64,000 nt of DNA from Megascapheus bottae (taxonomy: Eukaryota; Chordata; Mammalia; Rodentia; Geomyidae). Positions within the stretch are counted from its first letter, which is position 1; each line of letters begins with the position of its first letter. Positions 47,710 through 56,439 of this stretch are shown piece after piece. A program made the position numbers and the translations under genes. The notes under the pieces are model-generated. The model did not search any database and had not been told where the DNA came from. It worked only from the letters and a program-made list of their open reading frames with translations. The stretch is from positions 12,012,501 to 12,076,500 of the forward strand of contig JANJXV010000013.1 in NCBI GenBank assembly GCA_024803745.1, written 5' to 3'.

Positions 47710-50700
47710 ACTCTGGCCTCCTCAGCACCAGTGTCTCCCTTGGGGACAGGGTCCCTGTCTGAGTACAGCACTCACAGAAGGCCTTGCCTGATGCAGACTC
47801 CCAGTTTTTGTCTCTCTTCCTGCCCCTGCTCCCTCTCTTCCCCCAGTGGCTTTTGCCTCTCTGGCTTCCTCTTCTATGGTTCATGCTCTCTGTTTATCTT
47901 TCTCTATGTCTCTCCCATCTCTTTTCCTTTTTTCACTCCTGTCTCTGACTCCCACCCCTGTTCCTCTCCCTGATCCTACCCCCCAATACCCCTGGGGAGG
48001 GCCCCATTTGGCTTCTTGCCCTGGATGTTCCTAACTGCCAAGACTTGGCTTGACACTTTCTCCTGGGGTTCAGTGCTCATTTCCAAGGTAAAACTTAGGC
48101 CTTGGGGAATCTACACCCCTCCTTGGTCAGGTGCCTATGGGCGTCCTGCATCAGGCGGTTTCCCTAATGAACTTTTAAAACCTGCTGTCTGGCTGTGGGA
48201 CTGAAGCCAGCAGAGGGTCATTTTAGTTAACTTCTCTACCTGCAGAATCTGCAAACTTCCACAGTGCTGCTTAGTATGGGGCCAGGCCCTGGGGCTCTGG
48301 GGGTCAGGAGCGGCCTGATTTTGGTGGGGGGGACTGGGGTATGCTGCAGGATGGGGGTGAGAATGTGAGCCTTATTCTTCCACGTATTCACTCAACAGAT
48401 ACTTGTTGCATACCCACACTATGGTAGGCATCGAGGCTGAGGCTGGGCACCCAGCGAGGAGTCAGAGGGTAGCCGTTACTATCAAGGATTCAAGGAGGGG
48501 AGTGTAGCTTAGTGAGGACATCACCCACGTAGGGATCAGTCCCCTGTGGGCCCGCTTCTCCTCCTGATGAGAAAAGGGAGGGGGATCAGGAATCCTTCCA
48601 ACTCTGTCCTACGAAAAGTCCAAGTTCATAGGCCAGAGATTTGGGGTTGTTCAGAGGAGCTACTACAGAAAAAAACTATTTCCCTGGTCTGGGTGCCAGA
48701 ACCCAAGTCCTCCCCTCACTGTCTGTGGTTTCTACATGGCAGCCGACCTCCCATTCTATGCTTGATTCATTTTTACCTTTCCCTGCTGCCTTCTCCACCA
48801 TCAAAAACATGAATGTCGGGTAATGCCTCCTCGTAGGGTGGCTAAAACAGAACAGCGCACGGCCCCTTCCCAGGTCTCTCTAAGACCCTTGCTGTGGGCA
48901 ACTGTGAGAATTAGTTCTGAGTAAAAACCCACTGTCATCTCTCCTCACTTGCATACCTCCCTGCTTCTCTGCTCCCTCTGGCGCACTCTGCCTGTCATCT
49001 ATCATGATGGTGGAGCTGTAGAAGACCTCAGCTGCTACTTCTGGAGACTGGGTTCCCTTAGGGCTAAGTCTCTTCCTTCCCAGACTGTCTCCAAAGATAG
49101 GTAACCAGGCACGGGAGGCTCAGGCCTATAATCCTAGCTAGGATTTTAAGCACACACAAAAAAGAAAAAGATAGCCAGGTTCAAACTGGAGACACCTGAG
49201 ACAGAAATAACCTAATCATCTTTCTAGGCAGCTGCTGACTTAGGGTCCTGAGGGTGAGAGGGAGAGAGTCTTGGCTGATCTCTGATTTGAGCCCCTGCTC
49301 TGCCCCTCTCTGGGCCTCAGTATCCTCCATTTTCGGGGGGGTGGGGGGTCTCTCAGGCCACATCCAGAAAAACTCTAGAAGTGGGCAGGATCTCTGCTCC
49401 AGGCAGGGTGGGGAAGGGCCTGATGCCCACAGCACATCTCTGCAGGTGGCGCCTGGGTGGCATACGGAGCTACAACCCTGAGCAGATCATGCTGAGTGCA
49501 GCAGTGCGCCGAGCCAGCCGGGATGTCAGTATCATGAAGGAGAAGCTCATCTTCTCAGGTGAGCCGCACACAGCTGGGCCAAGGCAAGACCCCGTCTCCA
49601 TGTCCACACCACATATGTTCACTACACACACCAGGCCCGAATGGAACAGCAGCACATACAGAAACACACATGTAGCTGGGTGCCAGTGACTCACACCTGT
49701 AATCCTGGCTACTCAGGAGGCTGAGATCTGAGGATCTCAGTTCAAAGCCAGCCCAGGTACTAAACATGAGACTCATCTCTAATTAACCACCAGAAAACTG
49801 GAAGTAGTGCTGTGGTTCAAGTGGTAGAGCACTAGCCTTGATCTGAAGAGCTCAGAGTCAGCACCCAGGCCCAGAGTTCAAGACTCACAACCAACAAAAA
49901 AAAGAAAGAAAGGAAGAAGGACAGAAAGATGCCCGTGTGAACCTATAGTCAGCTCTGTCAGTGCTGTGGTTAGTAAATGGGGTGATGTTTAGGAAATCCT
50001 TTTTGAAGGCCCAGCCCCTTTGCCTGGTTCACCATGGATGACTTGACCGCTGCTGGCCTCCCCTGTCTAATGGAAGTGGCAGCTATACACAGATGTAGAA
50101 AGGCGGGTGTCACTGGAGCTCCCACATGAGTGCTGAGGTGGGGAGGAAGATTTTAGGTGGTGACAGCAAAGGATAGCAGGTGTTCCCTGGGCACTGAGGC
50201 GAGGTGGGGCCCAGAGGGTGACAGAAGGCAGGTATTCCAGTGAGAACAGGTTTTCAGAGACAGTCAGAGGCACCAGGAAGCAAAAGCACTGCACAGGTCT
50301 ATGTCAACTCAGCAGAGCTTTCCTGAACCTTGGCTGTGTGTCCAGCATTCTGTGGTATTAGGACCCAGATGTCCTTGGGGGCCTGTGCGCACTGAGGGGT
50401 GCAGTAACTACAGAGAATGGGGCCAGGGTGGCGGGAAGCAGGGGTTGGCCTGATGGATGTGCCCGTGAGGAGGCCCCATTCCAGCCTGAGATTTCCAGGA
50501 GGCAAATGCCAAGTTTCTAGAAAAGGAGGTGTGGACAAAAAGTGCTGCAAAAGCCCTAAACAGTAAAAAAAAAAAAAAAAAAAGTAGCCCCAAGCTCAAG
50601 AGGATGTAGAGGAGACTGAAGCAAGGCCAGAGTGTTCAGCAGAGACTCAAGAAGCGCCCTGAACGCCAACAGGTTCAACACCAGGACCAGTGGCTACATC

Positions 50701-50956
50701 CGTCTCTTGAGTATGAGACAAGGATTTCCAGAGCATCCTTGTTTCTCCACCCAGCAGCCATCCTTGGGACCCATCCCCCCACTCACATTCTGTTCCCTCT
50801 GGTCCAACAGAGATCAGCGATGGCGTGGAGGTCTCAGATGAGCTATCTGTGTGTTCAGACAGTAGTTACGACACATACACCAACAGCGCCACCCCTGTGG
50901 GCCCTCGAGGGGGCGGTAGCCGCAGCAAAACCCTCACAGACCATGCAGGGCGCTAG
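15185..50956 (+). CDS. GDPD5: GDPD5 (GDE2), glycerophosphodiester phosphodiesterase domain-containing 5; 15 coding exons
   Basis: Six-pass plasma-membrane ectoenzyme. The family is known to cleave GPI anchors at the cell surface (RECK, glypicans), to drive motor-neuron differentiation, and to hydrolyse glycerophosphocholine. Joined exons: 15185-15301, 29157-29260, 32954-33047, 33702-33761, 37787-37885, 38227-38320, 38606-38751, 42810-42892, 43949-44099, 44535-44753, 45203-45360, 45625-45772, 46672-46754, 49446-49558, 50811-50956. They sum to 1815 nt (604 residues plus TAG) with consistent phases and no stop; human is about 605. Hydrophobic segments lie near residues 43-62, 88-112, 126-145, 161-184, 195-215 and 498-518. 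The GDPD domain (about 228-485) sits between the fifth and sixth. It has the HRGAPM motif with H233, E242-H243, and LMHD with H275, the positions known as catalytic in GDE2. Sequons at N301, N336 and N352 fit an extracellular domain. Cys15, Cys18 and Cys25 are present; Cys25 is reported to form the peroxiredoxin-regulated disulfide with a C-terminal Cys, probably C571 here. The start ATG has A at -3 and G at +4. No lesion was seen. Confidence 0.97.
16590..16690 (+). mobile_element. MIR SINE relic
   Basis: 'ggaaaacagaagcttgggaa' and 'caaggccacacagttgggat', MIR core-like. Confidence 0.45.
21770..21932 (-). mobile_element. B1-like and ID-like SINE fragments
   Basis: Reverse B1 words (GATTACAGGCATGAGCCACC) followed by the right half of a reversed ID-like monomer (AGGGCTTCATGTGTACTAGG). 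Confidence 0.65.
22010..22228 (+). mobile_element. Composite B1-like/Geo-type SINE
   Basis: GCTACTCAGGAGGCAGAGAT, CTTATCTCCAATTAACCACC and GTGGCTCAAGTGGTAGAGTG, ending CCCCACAACTGACAATAAA. Confidence 0.88.
23060..23170 (+). mobile_element. MIR SINE relic (5' part)
   Basis: 'gaattctggctgcactcgt', 'tgaccttgggtcagacactt' and 'tctctgggcctccg', in MIR 5'-half order. Confidence 0.5.
25322..25503 (+). mobile_element. Composite B1-like/Geo-type SINE, internally deleted
   Basis: ATCCTAGCTACGCAAAAGGC and CTTACCTCCAATTAACCAGC. The second monomer lacks its box-A part. Confidence 0.7.
27085..27212 (+). mobile_element. Geo-type right monomer (5'-truncated SINE)
   Basis: GAGACTTTTATCTGTAATTA and TGACTCAAGTGGTAGAGTGC. 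It runs straight into the purine repeat. Confidence 0.7.
27230..27352. repeat. (GGAA)n/(GGGA)n polypurine microsatellite
   Basis: About 120 bases of GGAA and GGGAGGAA units on the + strand after a SINE 3' end. Confidence 0.97.
27900..28130 (+). mobile_element. MIR SINE relic
   Basis: 'cataaaggaggaaacaaaca' and 'agttacacagcttgtcagta' followed by a 'gcagcctggttccaaa' end, in MIR order. Confidence 0.6.
28795..28900 (+). mobile_element. MIR SINE relic (5' part)
   Basis: 'tgtgatttgggcaaatcact' and 'tgacctctctgggcttcagt' are MIR 5'-half words. Confidence 0.55.
29157..29260 (+). CDS. GDPD5: GDPD5 coding exon 2
   Basis: The acceptor is TTCCAG and the donor GTGAGT. It encodes residues 40-74, starting WERLW. 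It contains the first membrane segment, rich in Leu, Phe, Thr and Trp, and the acidic NDYDEFN loop. Confidence 0.96.
29528..29690 (+). mobile_element. B1-like half of a composite SINE
   Basis: GGTCTTGGTAGCTCACACCT, CACTAACTCAGGCGGCTGAG and CCTAGGCAGGAAAGTCTATG. Confidence 0.65.
29955..30182 (+). mobile_element. Composite B1-like/Geo-type SINE
   Basis: AGCGGTTCATGCCTATAATC, GATCACAGTTCAAAGCCAGC and GTGGCTCCAGTGGTAGAGCA. Confidence 0.8.
30195..30320 (+). mobile_element. B1-like monomer SINE
   Basis: GGAGTGTATACCTGTAAAGA, GAATTTGAGGCCAATATGGG and an A-rich tail. Confidence 0.6.
32003..32222 (+). mobile_element. Composite B1-like/Geo-type SINE
   Basis: CTCACACCTGTAATCCTAGC, TCCAATTAACCAGAAATGGC and GTGGCTCAAGTGGTAGAACG. 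Confidence 0.85.
32262..32485 (+). mobile_element. Composite B1-like/Geo-type SINE, diverged
   Basis: GCCAGGTGCTAGTGACTGGG, GACTCTTATCTCCAACTAAC and GAGTTCAAGCCCTAGTACCA. In tandem with the preceding element, separated by a GAG-rich spacer. Confidence 0.7.
32954..33047 (+). CDS. GDPD5: GDPD5 coding exon 3
   Basis: The acceptor is CACAG and the donor GTATGG, a little weak. It encodes the GYWSDWSVP loop and most of the second membrane segment, ending at residue 105 in phase 0. Confidence 0.96.
33702..33761 (+). CDS. GDPD5: GDPD5 coding exon 4
   Basis: A 60-nt exon between CCCCAG and GTAAGA. It encodes residues 106-125, ending LHWLHK: the end of the second membrane segment and a short loop. 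Confidence 0.96.
33860..34075 (+). mobile_element. MIR SINE relic
   Basis: 'gtgccaggcacttgtcttca', 'aaccctcatcacagccttgt', then 'aactgaggaacagagaggtt': a nearly full MIR order within a GDPD5 intron. Confidence 0.7.
35537..35716 (-). mobile_element. Dimeric ID-like (IDL-Geo type) SINE
   Basis: Reverse dimer: TGCCAGTCCTGTGGGTTGAA, GCACTCTACCACTTCTGCCA and GTTCTACCACTACACCATAC. Confidence 0.8.
35730..35927 (-). mobile_element. Dimeric ID-like SINE with target duplication
   Basis: Adjacent second reverse copy, flanked by TTAAGTCATT at 35721-35730 and 35931-35940, so it inserted next to the previous one. Confidence 0.85.
36020..36215 (-). mobile_element. Old composite SINE relic
   Basis: Reverse tRNA-like part (ATGCTGTTCCACTTGAGCCA) followed by a B1-like part (AATGAGCCACCATGCCCAGC). 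Confidence 0.55.
36288..36491 (+). mobile_element. Dimeric ID-like SINE with perfect 13-bp target duplication
   Basis: AAGAATACACAGT at 36275-36287 is repeated at 36492-36504. Left monomer, right monomer and poly(A) tail are all intact. Confidence 0.92.
36770..36945 (-). mobile_element. Composite B1-like/Geo-type SINE, truncated
   Basis: T-rich start, AGTTGTGGGGCTTGAATTCA, CTCTGCCATTTTGAGCCACA and GGAGATAAGAGTCTCATGGA. Confidence 0.75.
37022..37112 (+). mobile_element. B1-like half SINE
   Basis: GGTGGCTTGTGTCTGCAATC and ATTGAGGTTTGAAGCTAGCC. Confidence 0.6.
37367..37380. repeat. G14 homopolymer
   Basis: Uninterrupted run of G inside a GDPD5 intron. Confidence 0.9.
37787..37885 (+). CDS. 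GDPD5: GDPD5 coding exon 5
   Basis: A 99-nt exon between TACCAG and GTGAGT. It encodes residues 126-158: the third membrane segment followed by the loop QLWEDEWEVL. Confidence 0.96.
38227..38320 (+). CDS. GDPD5: GDPD5 coding exon 6
   Basis: Bounded by CACAG and GTAAGT. It encodes the fourth membrane segment (about 161-184) and the start of the following RAERS loop, ending one base into a codon. Confidence 0.96.
38606..38751 (+). CDS. GDPD5: GDPD5 coding exon 7
   Basis: Bounded by TGCAG and GTGAGT. It encodes the fifth membrane segment (about 195-215) and the start of the catalytic domain, including IGHRGAPM with catalytic H233. It ends at residue 238. Confidence 0.96.
38966..39139 (+). mobile_element. 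Dimeric ID-like SINE, internal deletion
   Basis: GAGTGCTTGCCTAGCCTAGC, GGTTCGATTCCTCGGTACCA and a right monomer with poly(A). The start of the left monomer is missing. Confidence 0.8.
39755..39860 (+). mobile_element. ID-like monomer relic
   Basis: GTGTAGCTAAGCACTTGTCT and CTTCTATCCCCAACACTACA, then an A/G-rich tail. Confidence 0.5.
40035..40135 (-). mobile_element. B1-like monomer SINE
   Basis: ATCTCTGCCTCCCAAAGAGC and TAAGTCACCACACCTGGCTA. Confidence 0.65.
40580..40770 (+). mobile_element. L1 (old) 3'-end fragment
   Basis: 'cagcctctgttaaccactgt' and 'ctgtgagatcaacttttag' match the L1 3'-end order. Ended by a minus-strand SINE. The AT-rich sequence from 40140 may belong to the same or another old LINE. 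Confidence 0.5.
40775..40962 (-). mobile_element. Dimeric ID-like (IDL-Geo type) SINE
   Basis: GTCCTGGGGCTTGAACTCAG, GCGCTCTACCACGTGAGCCA and AGCACTCTACCACTAGGTCA. Confidence 0.85.
42472..42655 (+). mobile_element. Dimeric ID-like (IDL-Geo type) SINE
   Basis: GACTAGTGGTAGAGTGCTTG, GAGTTCAATTCCTCAGTACC and GTCCTGAGTTCAAGCCCCAG. It lies about 150 bp before GDPD5 coding exon 8. Confidence 0.85.
42810..42892 (+). CDS. GDPD5: GDPD5 coding exon 8
   Basis: Bounded by CCCCAG and GTATGC. It starts LAPEHT (residues 239-244), the second GDPD active-site motif with E242 and H243, and runs to the strand before the third motif. Confidence 0.96.
43949..44099 (+). CDS. GDPD5: GDPD5 coding exon 9
   Basis: Acceptor CCATAG; donor GTCTGT, weak for a GT donor. 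It encodes residues 266-316, including GIPFLMHD with catalytic H275 and the sequon N301-W-T. Confidence 0.96.
44535..44753 (+). CDS. GDPD5: GDPD5 coding exon 10
   Basis: A 219-nt exon between GCCAG and GTGAGG. It encodes residues 317-389 of the catalytic domain, with sequons N336 and N352 and a His-rich stretch at 360-369. Confidence 0.96.
45203..45360 (+). CDS. GDPD5: GDPD5 coding exon 11
   Basis: Acceptor CTGCAG; donor GTGCCA, weak after position +3. It encodes residues 390 to about 442 of the catalytic domain, starting VMWLPNKQRP. The frame stays open into the intron here, so an uncritical ORF call would run on. Confidence 0.95.
45625..45772 (+). CDS. GDPD5: GDPD5 coding exon 12
   Basis: Bounded by CCCAG and GTGAGT. 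It encodes the end of the GDPD barrel up to residue 491, including NLYTVNAPW and the GVPSVTSDNS strand that is typical of the C-terminal end of GDPD barrels. Confidence 0.96.
45995..46194 (+). mobile_element. Dimeric ID-like SINE with 14-bp target duplication
   Basis: AAGAAGTCAATAGC at 45981-45994 and AAGACGTCAATAGC at 46195-46208, one mismatch. Confidence 0.9.
46209..46270 (+). mobile_element. ID-like left monomer fragment
   Basis: GCTGGGAATGTGGCTTAGCA and CTTGTCTAGCATGTGTGAAG, immediately after the preceding SINE's duplication. Confidence 0.7.
46508..46538. repeat. (AC)n microsatellite
   Basis: Alternating CA with CG interruptions. Confidence 0.9.
46672..46754 (+). CDS. GDPD5: GDPD5 coding exon 13
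   Basis: Bounded by CACAG and GTGAGT. It encodes residues 492 to about 519: the sixth membrane segment (498-518). It ends in phase 2, within Lys519. Confidence 0.96.
47287..47301 (+). other. GDPD5: Candidate 15-nt in-frame microexon of GDPD5
   Basis: A strong C/T-rich tract (about 47227-47280) ends TCACAG at 47286. Fifteen bases follow, then GTAATT. Spliced between coding exons 13 and 14, it keeps the frame and changes QKW to Q-NYHLIR-W just after the sixth membrane segment. No transcript evidence was available. Confidence 0.35.
47637..47709. repeat. (AGAC)n/(AC)n microsatellite
   Basis: Five ACAG-type units then about 48 bases of AC. It lies about 340 bp after the candidate microexon. Confidence 0.97.
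49446..49558 (+). CDS. GDPD5: GDPD5 coding exon 14
   Basis: Bounded by TGCAG and GTGAGC. It encodes the membrane-proximal cytoplasmic tail (WRLGGIRSYNPEQIM and onward), which is basic and likely helical. Confidence 0.96.
49672..49905 (+). mobile_element. Composite B1-like/Geo-type SINE
   Basis: TGACTCACACCTGTAATCCT, TCTAATTAACCACCAGAAAA and GTGGTTCAAGTGGTAGAGCA, ending with the CAACCAAC tail. Confidence 0.88.
50811..50956 (+). CDS. GDPD5: GDPD5 last coding exon 15 with stop
   Basis: Acceptor CAACAG; TAG stop at 50954-50956. It encodes the C-terminal cytoplasmic tail (557-604), with an acidic Ser/Tyr-rich part, Cys571 and a Gly/Arg/Ser-rich end. Confidence 0.96.
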
Positions 50957-51840
50957 CTGAAGAGCAATCGATCCCAGCATGAGTTGGACATAGCACCAAT
51001 CAAGCCCAGGATTGCTGGCAGAAGCTGTCTGGACTTGGAGGGCTCTGGGAGCTACTCCACAACCTCCTCATGGGCTCCAGCCCTTGTCAGTCTGAGCCTC
51101 TCTTGGAGGGGTCTCCACTCCCCTGAGGCCCAACTGGGCCAAGACTCCAGCCTTTCAGATGCCCCTGCAGGCCTGGGGCTCCTTTTCCTGGGAAATGTGG
51201 TGCCTGGTGCCCTGGTTGCATTCTTTCATCCCTTCCTCACATCCCAGCCTGGAAGCTTCAACAAGTCACTGGGCCACAACACATCCACAGAGGCGATGGA
51301 GGCCGGGATGCTCAGCACACCCCCGTGTGTCTGTCAGCCTGTCTGCGCCATGGGGCAACTGATATCTCTCTCCATTTCTATCCTGTCTTGAGGACCTGAA
51401 CTCGTCCTCCACCCCAGCCCTGGCAGCTCCATCCTCCACTTTGGTCTCAAAGCACAAGGAGGTTCAGTCCAAGGGGAAAGCCAGAAGACATGGTGCAGAC
51501 ATGTCCTCTTCCTAACCAGCCTCCCACCACCCCCAACCCCTGCCCCAGAAAGGGCTCAAGCCATGTGCCCTAGAAGCAGCGGCAGTGGCCAAAAGCACAG
51601 GCCCATAGGGCTGTTCTATCTCAGCCCAAGTGTCCAACAGGCCTGTGGGGCTTGAGTAGCTCTGGGGCCCAGGTGACCCACAGACTGAAACAACCTCAGG
51701 TTCCCACAGTGATGGCCACAGGGCAGGGCTTACCTGAAAGGGGTGCTGGGCTCAGTGAAGTGTGGGCCTGTGGCCAAGAAGTGAAGGGAGCCGGGGGTCC
51801 TTGGCCAGGATGATTAAAGCTGCCATCTTGATGTCTGTTG
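50957..51840 (+). other. GDPD5: GDPD5 3' UTR with poly(A) signal
   Basis: Non-coding sequence after the GDPD5 stop. An ATTAAA hexamer at 51813-51818 is followed by a T/G-rich stretch (51826-51850), the usual arrangement of a mammalian cleavage site. The end near 51840 is inferred. No SINE interrupts it. Confidence 0.7.
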
Positions 51841-52004
51841 TCTTTGAATTGTGGGCCAGCGGGTGGCACAGAGAAAGCTGGGCTTGGGATTTGGTTCTGA
51901 CCTGGGGTTTGAAGAAAGGACTACTCTCAAAGATGACAGGGACAGTGGCAGAATGGTTGGCTTCCAACCTGGGTCAGCCATGATGCTAGAGGTTTAGCAG
52001 TCCT

Positions 52005-52135
52005 GCCATGGGGAACCAGTGTCTCCATAGTGTGGGTACGAAGACAGGCTTGGAGAAGCAGAGTGACTGTCCAAGTCTACACAGCTCTGAAGAGGCAAAG
52101 CCAGGCCCTCACCCACACCCTGACTCCAGCCTGTA
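52005..52135 (+). mobile_element. MIR SINE relic
   Basis: 'gaagcagagtgactgtccaa' followed by 'gtctacacagctctgaagag', MIR-like, downstream of GDPD5. Confidence 0.4.
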
Positions 52136-53547
52136 CTACCTTCCATTACCAGCCAGATACAGCTCAGTGTGGACAGGGGGGATTCAGGTCTGAGGCAGGA
52201 CACGGAGGGGGGCCAGCAGCTCCCTCATGGCCCATGAATATGTTCTGGCCTTGTCTAAGAACAGCCCTCAGCAGGGAGACGACTTCCCCACAGCAGGGGT
52301 CAGCCCTCCCTTCCCTGGGCTTTGCCTGAGTGAGGCAGGCCTGGCATAGTAGGGCGCCTGGACTAAAAGCTAAAATAATACCCCCTGGACCACAAGTATC
52401 CCCTTGTATCTTTCCATCCTTGATGGTTTCTGCCTGTTGCTCTCTCCAAGGAGGAGTTGGCAGTGGATTAGGGCAGGATTAACTCAGTCTCATCTGAGAT
52501 TGCATGATTTGGGGTGTATCTTGGGAGTGGCTGAACGGCCCCACCTCCAGGCTGCATTAAGTAAATGCCAATCTCTTCTCCAATCTCTTTGGAGTAAAAT
52601 TCTTGAGGTCTAAGAAATTCTGAGGCAAAGGAAACAGCCCCTTGCAAATGTCTGACTGCCCCTGGGACCCCCATATTAACCTCAGAGGGAACTTGCCTGA
52701 CCTCCCTCCCCACAGAACTCCTGGCAGGTGCTTGCTGGAACAGAGGTCATCTCTCAACTGTCCCTGGGGAACATGGGGCTGTCAGGACAAGAGTGGGGAG
52801 GGCAGTGTCACACCCAAATGGCCCAATCTCCTCTCTAGCCTCTGGGAGCCCACCCAGGGAAGAAGACAGAGCTTTCCTTTTCTGTTCTGTCAGCTCCCCC
52901 GGGGTCTATTAACCAGGGTGTCTGAGGATCTTGGGCACACGTGGGCATCTTGAGACACCCTGGAATCTTCTGAAATAGATGGAAGAGAAGAAGGGGTAAG
53001 CGGTTAGGGTCCTGAGCAGGCAGTAAGCCGCATCCCATCATCACCAGCACCCCAAACTGCAGCTCTGCTCTGGGTCCAAGGTCAGTCTGTTGCATCCCTC
53101 TACTCTAGCAATGGAGGACAGTAGACATCTGCTCGACTTGAGAGCTGGTCCAGTCTCCACCCGTCACTGAGCCTGTGGTCTGCGGTGCACACTGGTTTCT
53201 CCTACCATACCCAGCAAGGGCATCTCCATAAAGCAGTGGCTTCTTCTCCCTCTCCCCCAAGTGTCTCAGCAACCCAACACATCTCCGTTCCACAGTAGTG
53301 TCACAAAGCCCGGGTGCCAGGGGTCCACACAGGATCTTGTCAGGGTAACCTCCTTAAACTGCTGGCCCTTGCCACAAAGGCAAGTCCCCTCATTGCCAGG
53401 AGGAGTGAGTCAGCAGGCACTTAGAATCTCCTTGTAGCTTCAGGCAGATCTTCTTCAGATCTGCCTCATTATCTCCAACATGTTCAGCCAACCCAATGGT
53501 GCGGTGGTTTACCATGCTGTGTCCCCCGAAGGGGCCAGCACCACCTA

Positions 53548-53553
53548 CACACA

Positions 53554-53600
<47 letters not shown>
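53548..53600. repeat. (AC)n microsatellite
   Basis: About 50 bases of alternating AC in the intergenic interval. Confidence 0.97.
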
Positions 53601-53602
<2 letters not shown>

Positions 53603-53969
53603 CCACAGACACACCTCATCCGTGGGTATGCATAGCAGGAATACCATACAATTCAGTCACAAACCTCTGACACATAGAAAAATGACCATCACAGAGAGAC
53701 CCAGATACAAAGAAGTAGGGCCAGGAAAAACCCTACAATGATATGTCCCCTTCTAAGTAGGAACTCAGGCTCAGCACAGACCCACAGAGGCCGGAACTTT
53801 GATACATGAGAATGATGGTCACATTCTTGGTCACATGCAGCTATACTTATCCATGTGTCCCTGCCACACACACCCCCAGTGCTACACAGTTGCATGCTAC
53901 ACTTCCATATTCACACACAGGTACCTGGAACAACTATATATTCACTACCATCTCACCCACCCAAGGAAG

Positions 53970-54081
<112 letters not shown>

Positions 54082-54229
54082 TATTATGACACAAAACCAG
54101 ATCCTGTAGTTAGAGTGGATCCCATGATTTCTCCCATCCCCTGCCTCCAGGGCTGGTCCAAGAGGGAAACAAAAGCCCAGCATCCACCCCTCCCCCTCCC
54201 TCCCTCCCTCTCCCTGGCGTCCAGCCCCT

Positions 54230-54388
54230 TTGTCCTTCCACAGCTGAGCCTGAGCCGAAGTCTGGGCAGAGCAGCAGGGACATTAAAGCCTGAGCTGAGG
54301 ACTGGCCGGGCGGGCACGGTGCAGGCACTGACAGGAGCCACCCTTTCCAGAGCAGCAGCCCAGAGCCCCCAGGAGAGGCGGTGGCCAG
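54230..54388 (+). other. KLHL35: Candidate 5' non-coding exon of KLHL35
   Basis: GC-richer unique sequence ending GGCCAG before GTAAGT (54389), a perfect donor consensus. The next strong acceptor-like tract ends TGGTAG at 56791, directly before the KLHL35 ATG, so these could define a 5' leader intron of 2403 bp. The 5' boundary is a guess. Confidence 0.3.
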
Positions 54389-55234
54389 GTAAGTCCCAGG
54401 TACCTGGGGGCAGGGTTTAGGATTCCGAGCTGACTGGATGTTGATGGCCACAAGTCTGAGCATGTGTTGTGAGTGGATGTGAGGTAAGGAGATGGGGAGG
54501 GTGGCACCTTGAGCCAACTGTACAGGCTGGGTCTCTTAAAGGTCTGTCTTGACTCTTGGCATGAAGTGCCTCGACTCTGCTGAGATGGGAAAACATTGAC
54601 AGAGACCTACCTGGGAACTCCTACTTTCCATGTTCTGACTGGCTGGGTGCTCTTCAGCTCTCAGACTGGGAATCTCCAGGGTAGAAAATGAGTCTCATGT
54701 CCAGCAGAGAGACAGCCACATATGTACCAGCACACTTCCCAGGAAAGGACTTTCTCCATCTCCCAGACAATCCCTCCTCCTTGGGGACCTCTGAGCTGGG
54801 AGAGGTCCCCTGTATGCAAAGATGTGCTCTCTGGGGTCTTGATTTGTGTGGCTGACCAGGGTAAATGCCGCATGCTCTGATGATTGACCTAAACTCCCTC
54901 TGGAGGTCACTGGCCGCTCCTGAGAACACCCCCAACCCTGGTGAGTGCACTACCTGCCCTAAGCAGGTAGAGAGCTTGGAGCCACATGGATTCAAGACCC
55001 AGCCCCTTCTACTTGAGCGAACAGTGAACTTTGTATACATGGGAAACTCAGTTCTTGTGAGGCTGAAACAGGAGATCCATTGTCCAAGATGATCCAGTGA
55101 TAAAAGCCAGGCTGGTCCTAGACAGGACCTGAGGTCAGGAGAACGGAGCTTTAAAAGGGGAAGGGTTTGTGTATGGCTAAAGACACTTCTCAGGGTTATG
55201 AGGATCATTCACATTATGTTTACAAAAACAACCA

Positions 55235-55472
55235 GCAAGCCAGGTGAGGTGGCTCATGCCTGTAATCCTAGCCACTCAGGAGACTGAGATCCGAGGATGG
55301 CGGTTCAAAGTCAGCCAGGGCTAAAGTCCGTGAGACTCATGTCCAGTTAACCACTGGAAAAGTGAAAGTGATGCTGTGGCTCTAGGGGTAGGGTGGTAGC
55401 CTTGAGCTGAAGAGCTCAGGGACAGCGCCCAGGCCCAGAGTTCAAGCCTCACGACTGACAAAAAAAAAGCAA
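55235..55472 (+). mobile_element. Composite B1-like/Geo-type SINE
   Basis: AGGTGGCTCATGCCTGTAAT, GTCCAGTTAACCACTGGAAA and TGAGCTGAAGAGCTCAGGGA. Confidence 0.88.
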
Positions 55473-56439
55473 CCAGCACACTCTGTGCTTTTTTTTTTTT
55501 TTGCACAAGTCCACACAAAGCAATGAAATATTTATTAAACACCTAGCACTTTTCAGTGAATCAATTCCTTAGTTACAATTCTGTAGGTATTATGATCCTG
55601 TCTGAGCCCAGAACAGAGAAGTAAGGAGAAGCTAGCCCAGGTGCTACAGGAAGAGTCAGAACCTCATTAATCCTCCTTGCAACTGCTGCTTTCTATGTCC
55701 CAGCAGCTGGACACATCCTCCCCTGGGCTCCCTCGCCTTCAGTTGTTGGTTAATTCTACCCATCCATCTCAGTTTTGAAGTCTTCCCCCAAGATCGCCCA
55801 CTTGATTCACCCTGCGTTTATTGTCCCTTCTAAAAACTGCTCTAATTCCCTACATGTCCCTTTTCCAAAGGACCCCTACCAATCTGTGAGCTCTGGGAAG
55901 CTGCATAGTTAGTTGGCTTGCTCACTGCCTGGCAGAAAAAGGGCCCTCAATAAGTATTTGTTTAACACATACAACTCAGCTGTGTACAGGTCTCGAGCAC
56001 GCAGTCAACAGTGCCGTGCTGTGGAGGGTGGGACAGACAATCAAGAGGATCAGTCAAGATTCAGCCTAGGGGTGATCCGCTCGCAGGTCTGGAGGAGGCA
56101 GGCTGGAGGGAGGAGTGGTGGCACTGGGCAGTGGCACAGACCAGTGGAGTATTCCCGAGGCCTGAATACCTTGACCACAGACCCTGCCTACATAGATCAT
56201 TTGGTCCCAGGTTCCAGAACCCTTCCTGCCATCCCCCTGAAAGCTGGAAGACTCCCTGTTGTTTGCTGGTCGCTGCGTGGCACTGCTCTGTTCCCTGTTC
56301 GAGTCCCCAAATACTGCTTAAGCATTTGCAGATGGCCTCTCCTCGTTTCCCTATGTAAGAGTTTGCCATCTGTCTCCAGCAGCGATTGATAGGAAACAAA
56401 CTTCGCTGTCTGAAGAACAGAAGGCGCACTGAGACTGGC

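Noticed and set aside
54661..55208. 184-residue minus-strand open frame
   Set aside because: No domain or family similarity recognised and no splice-signal support.
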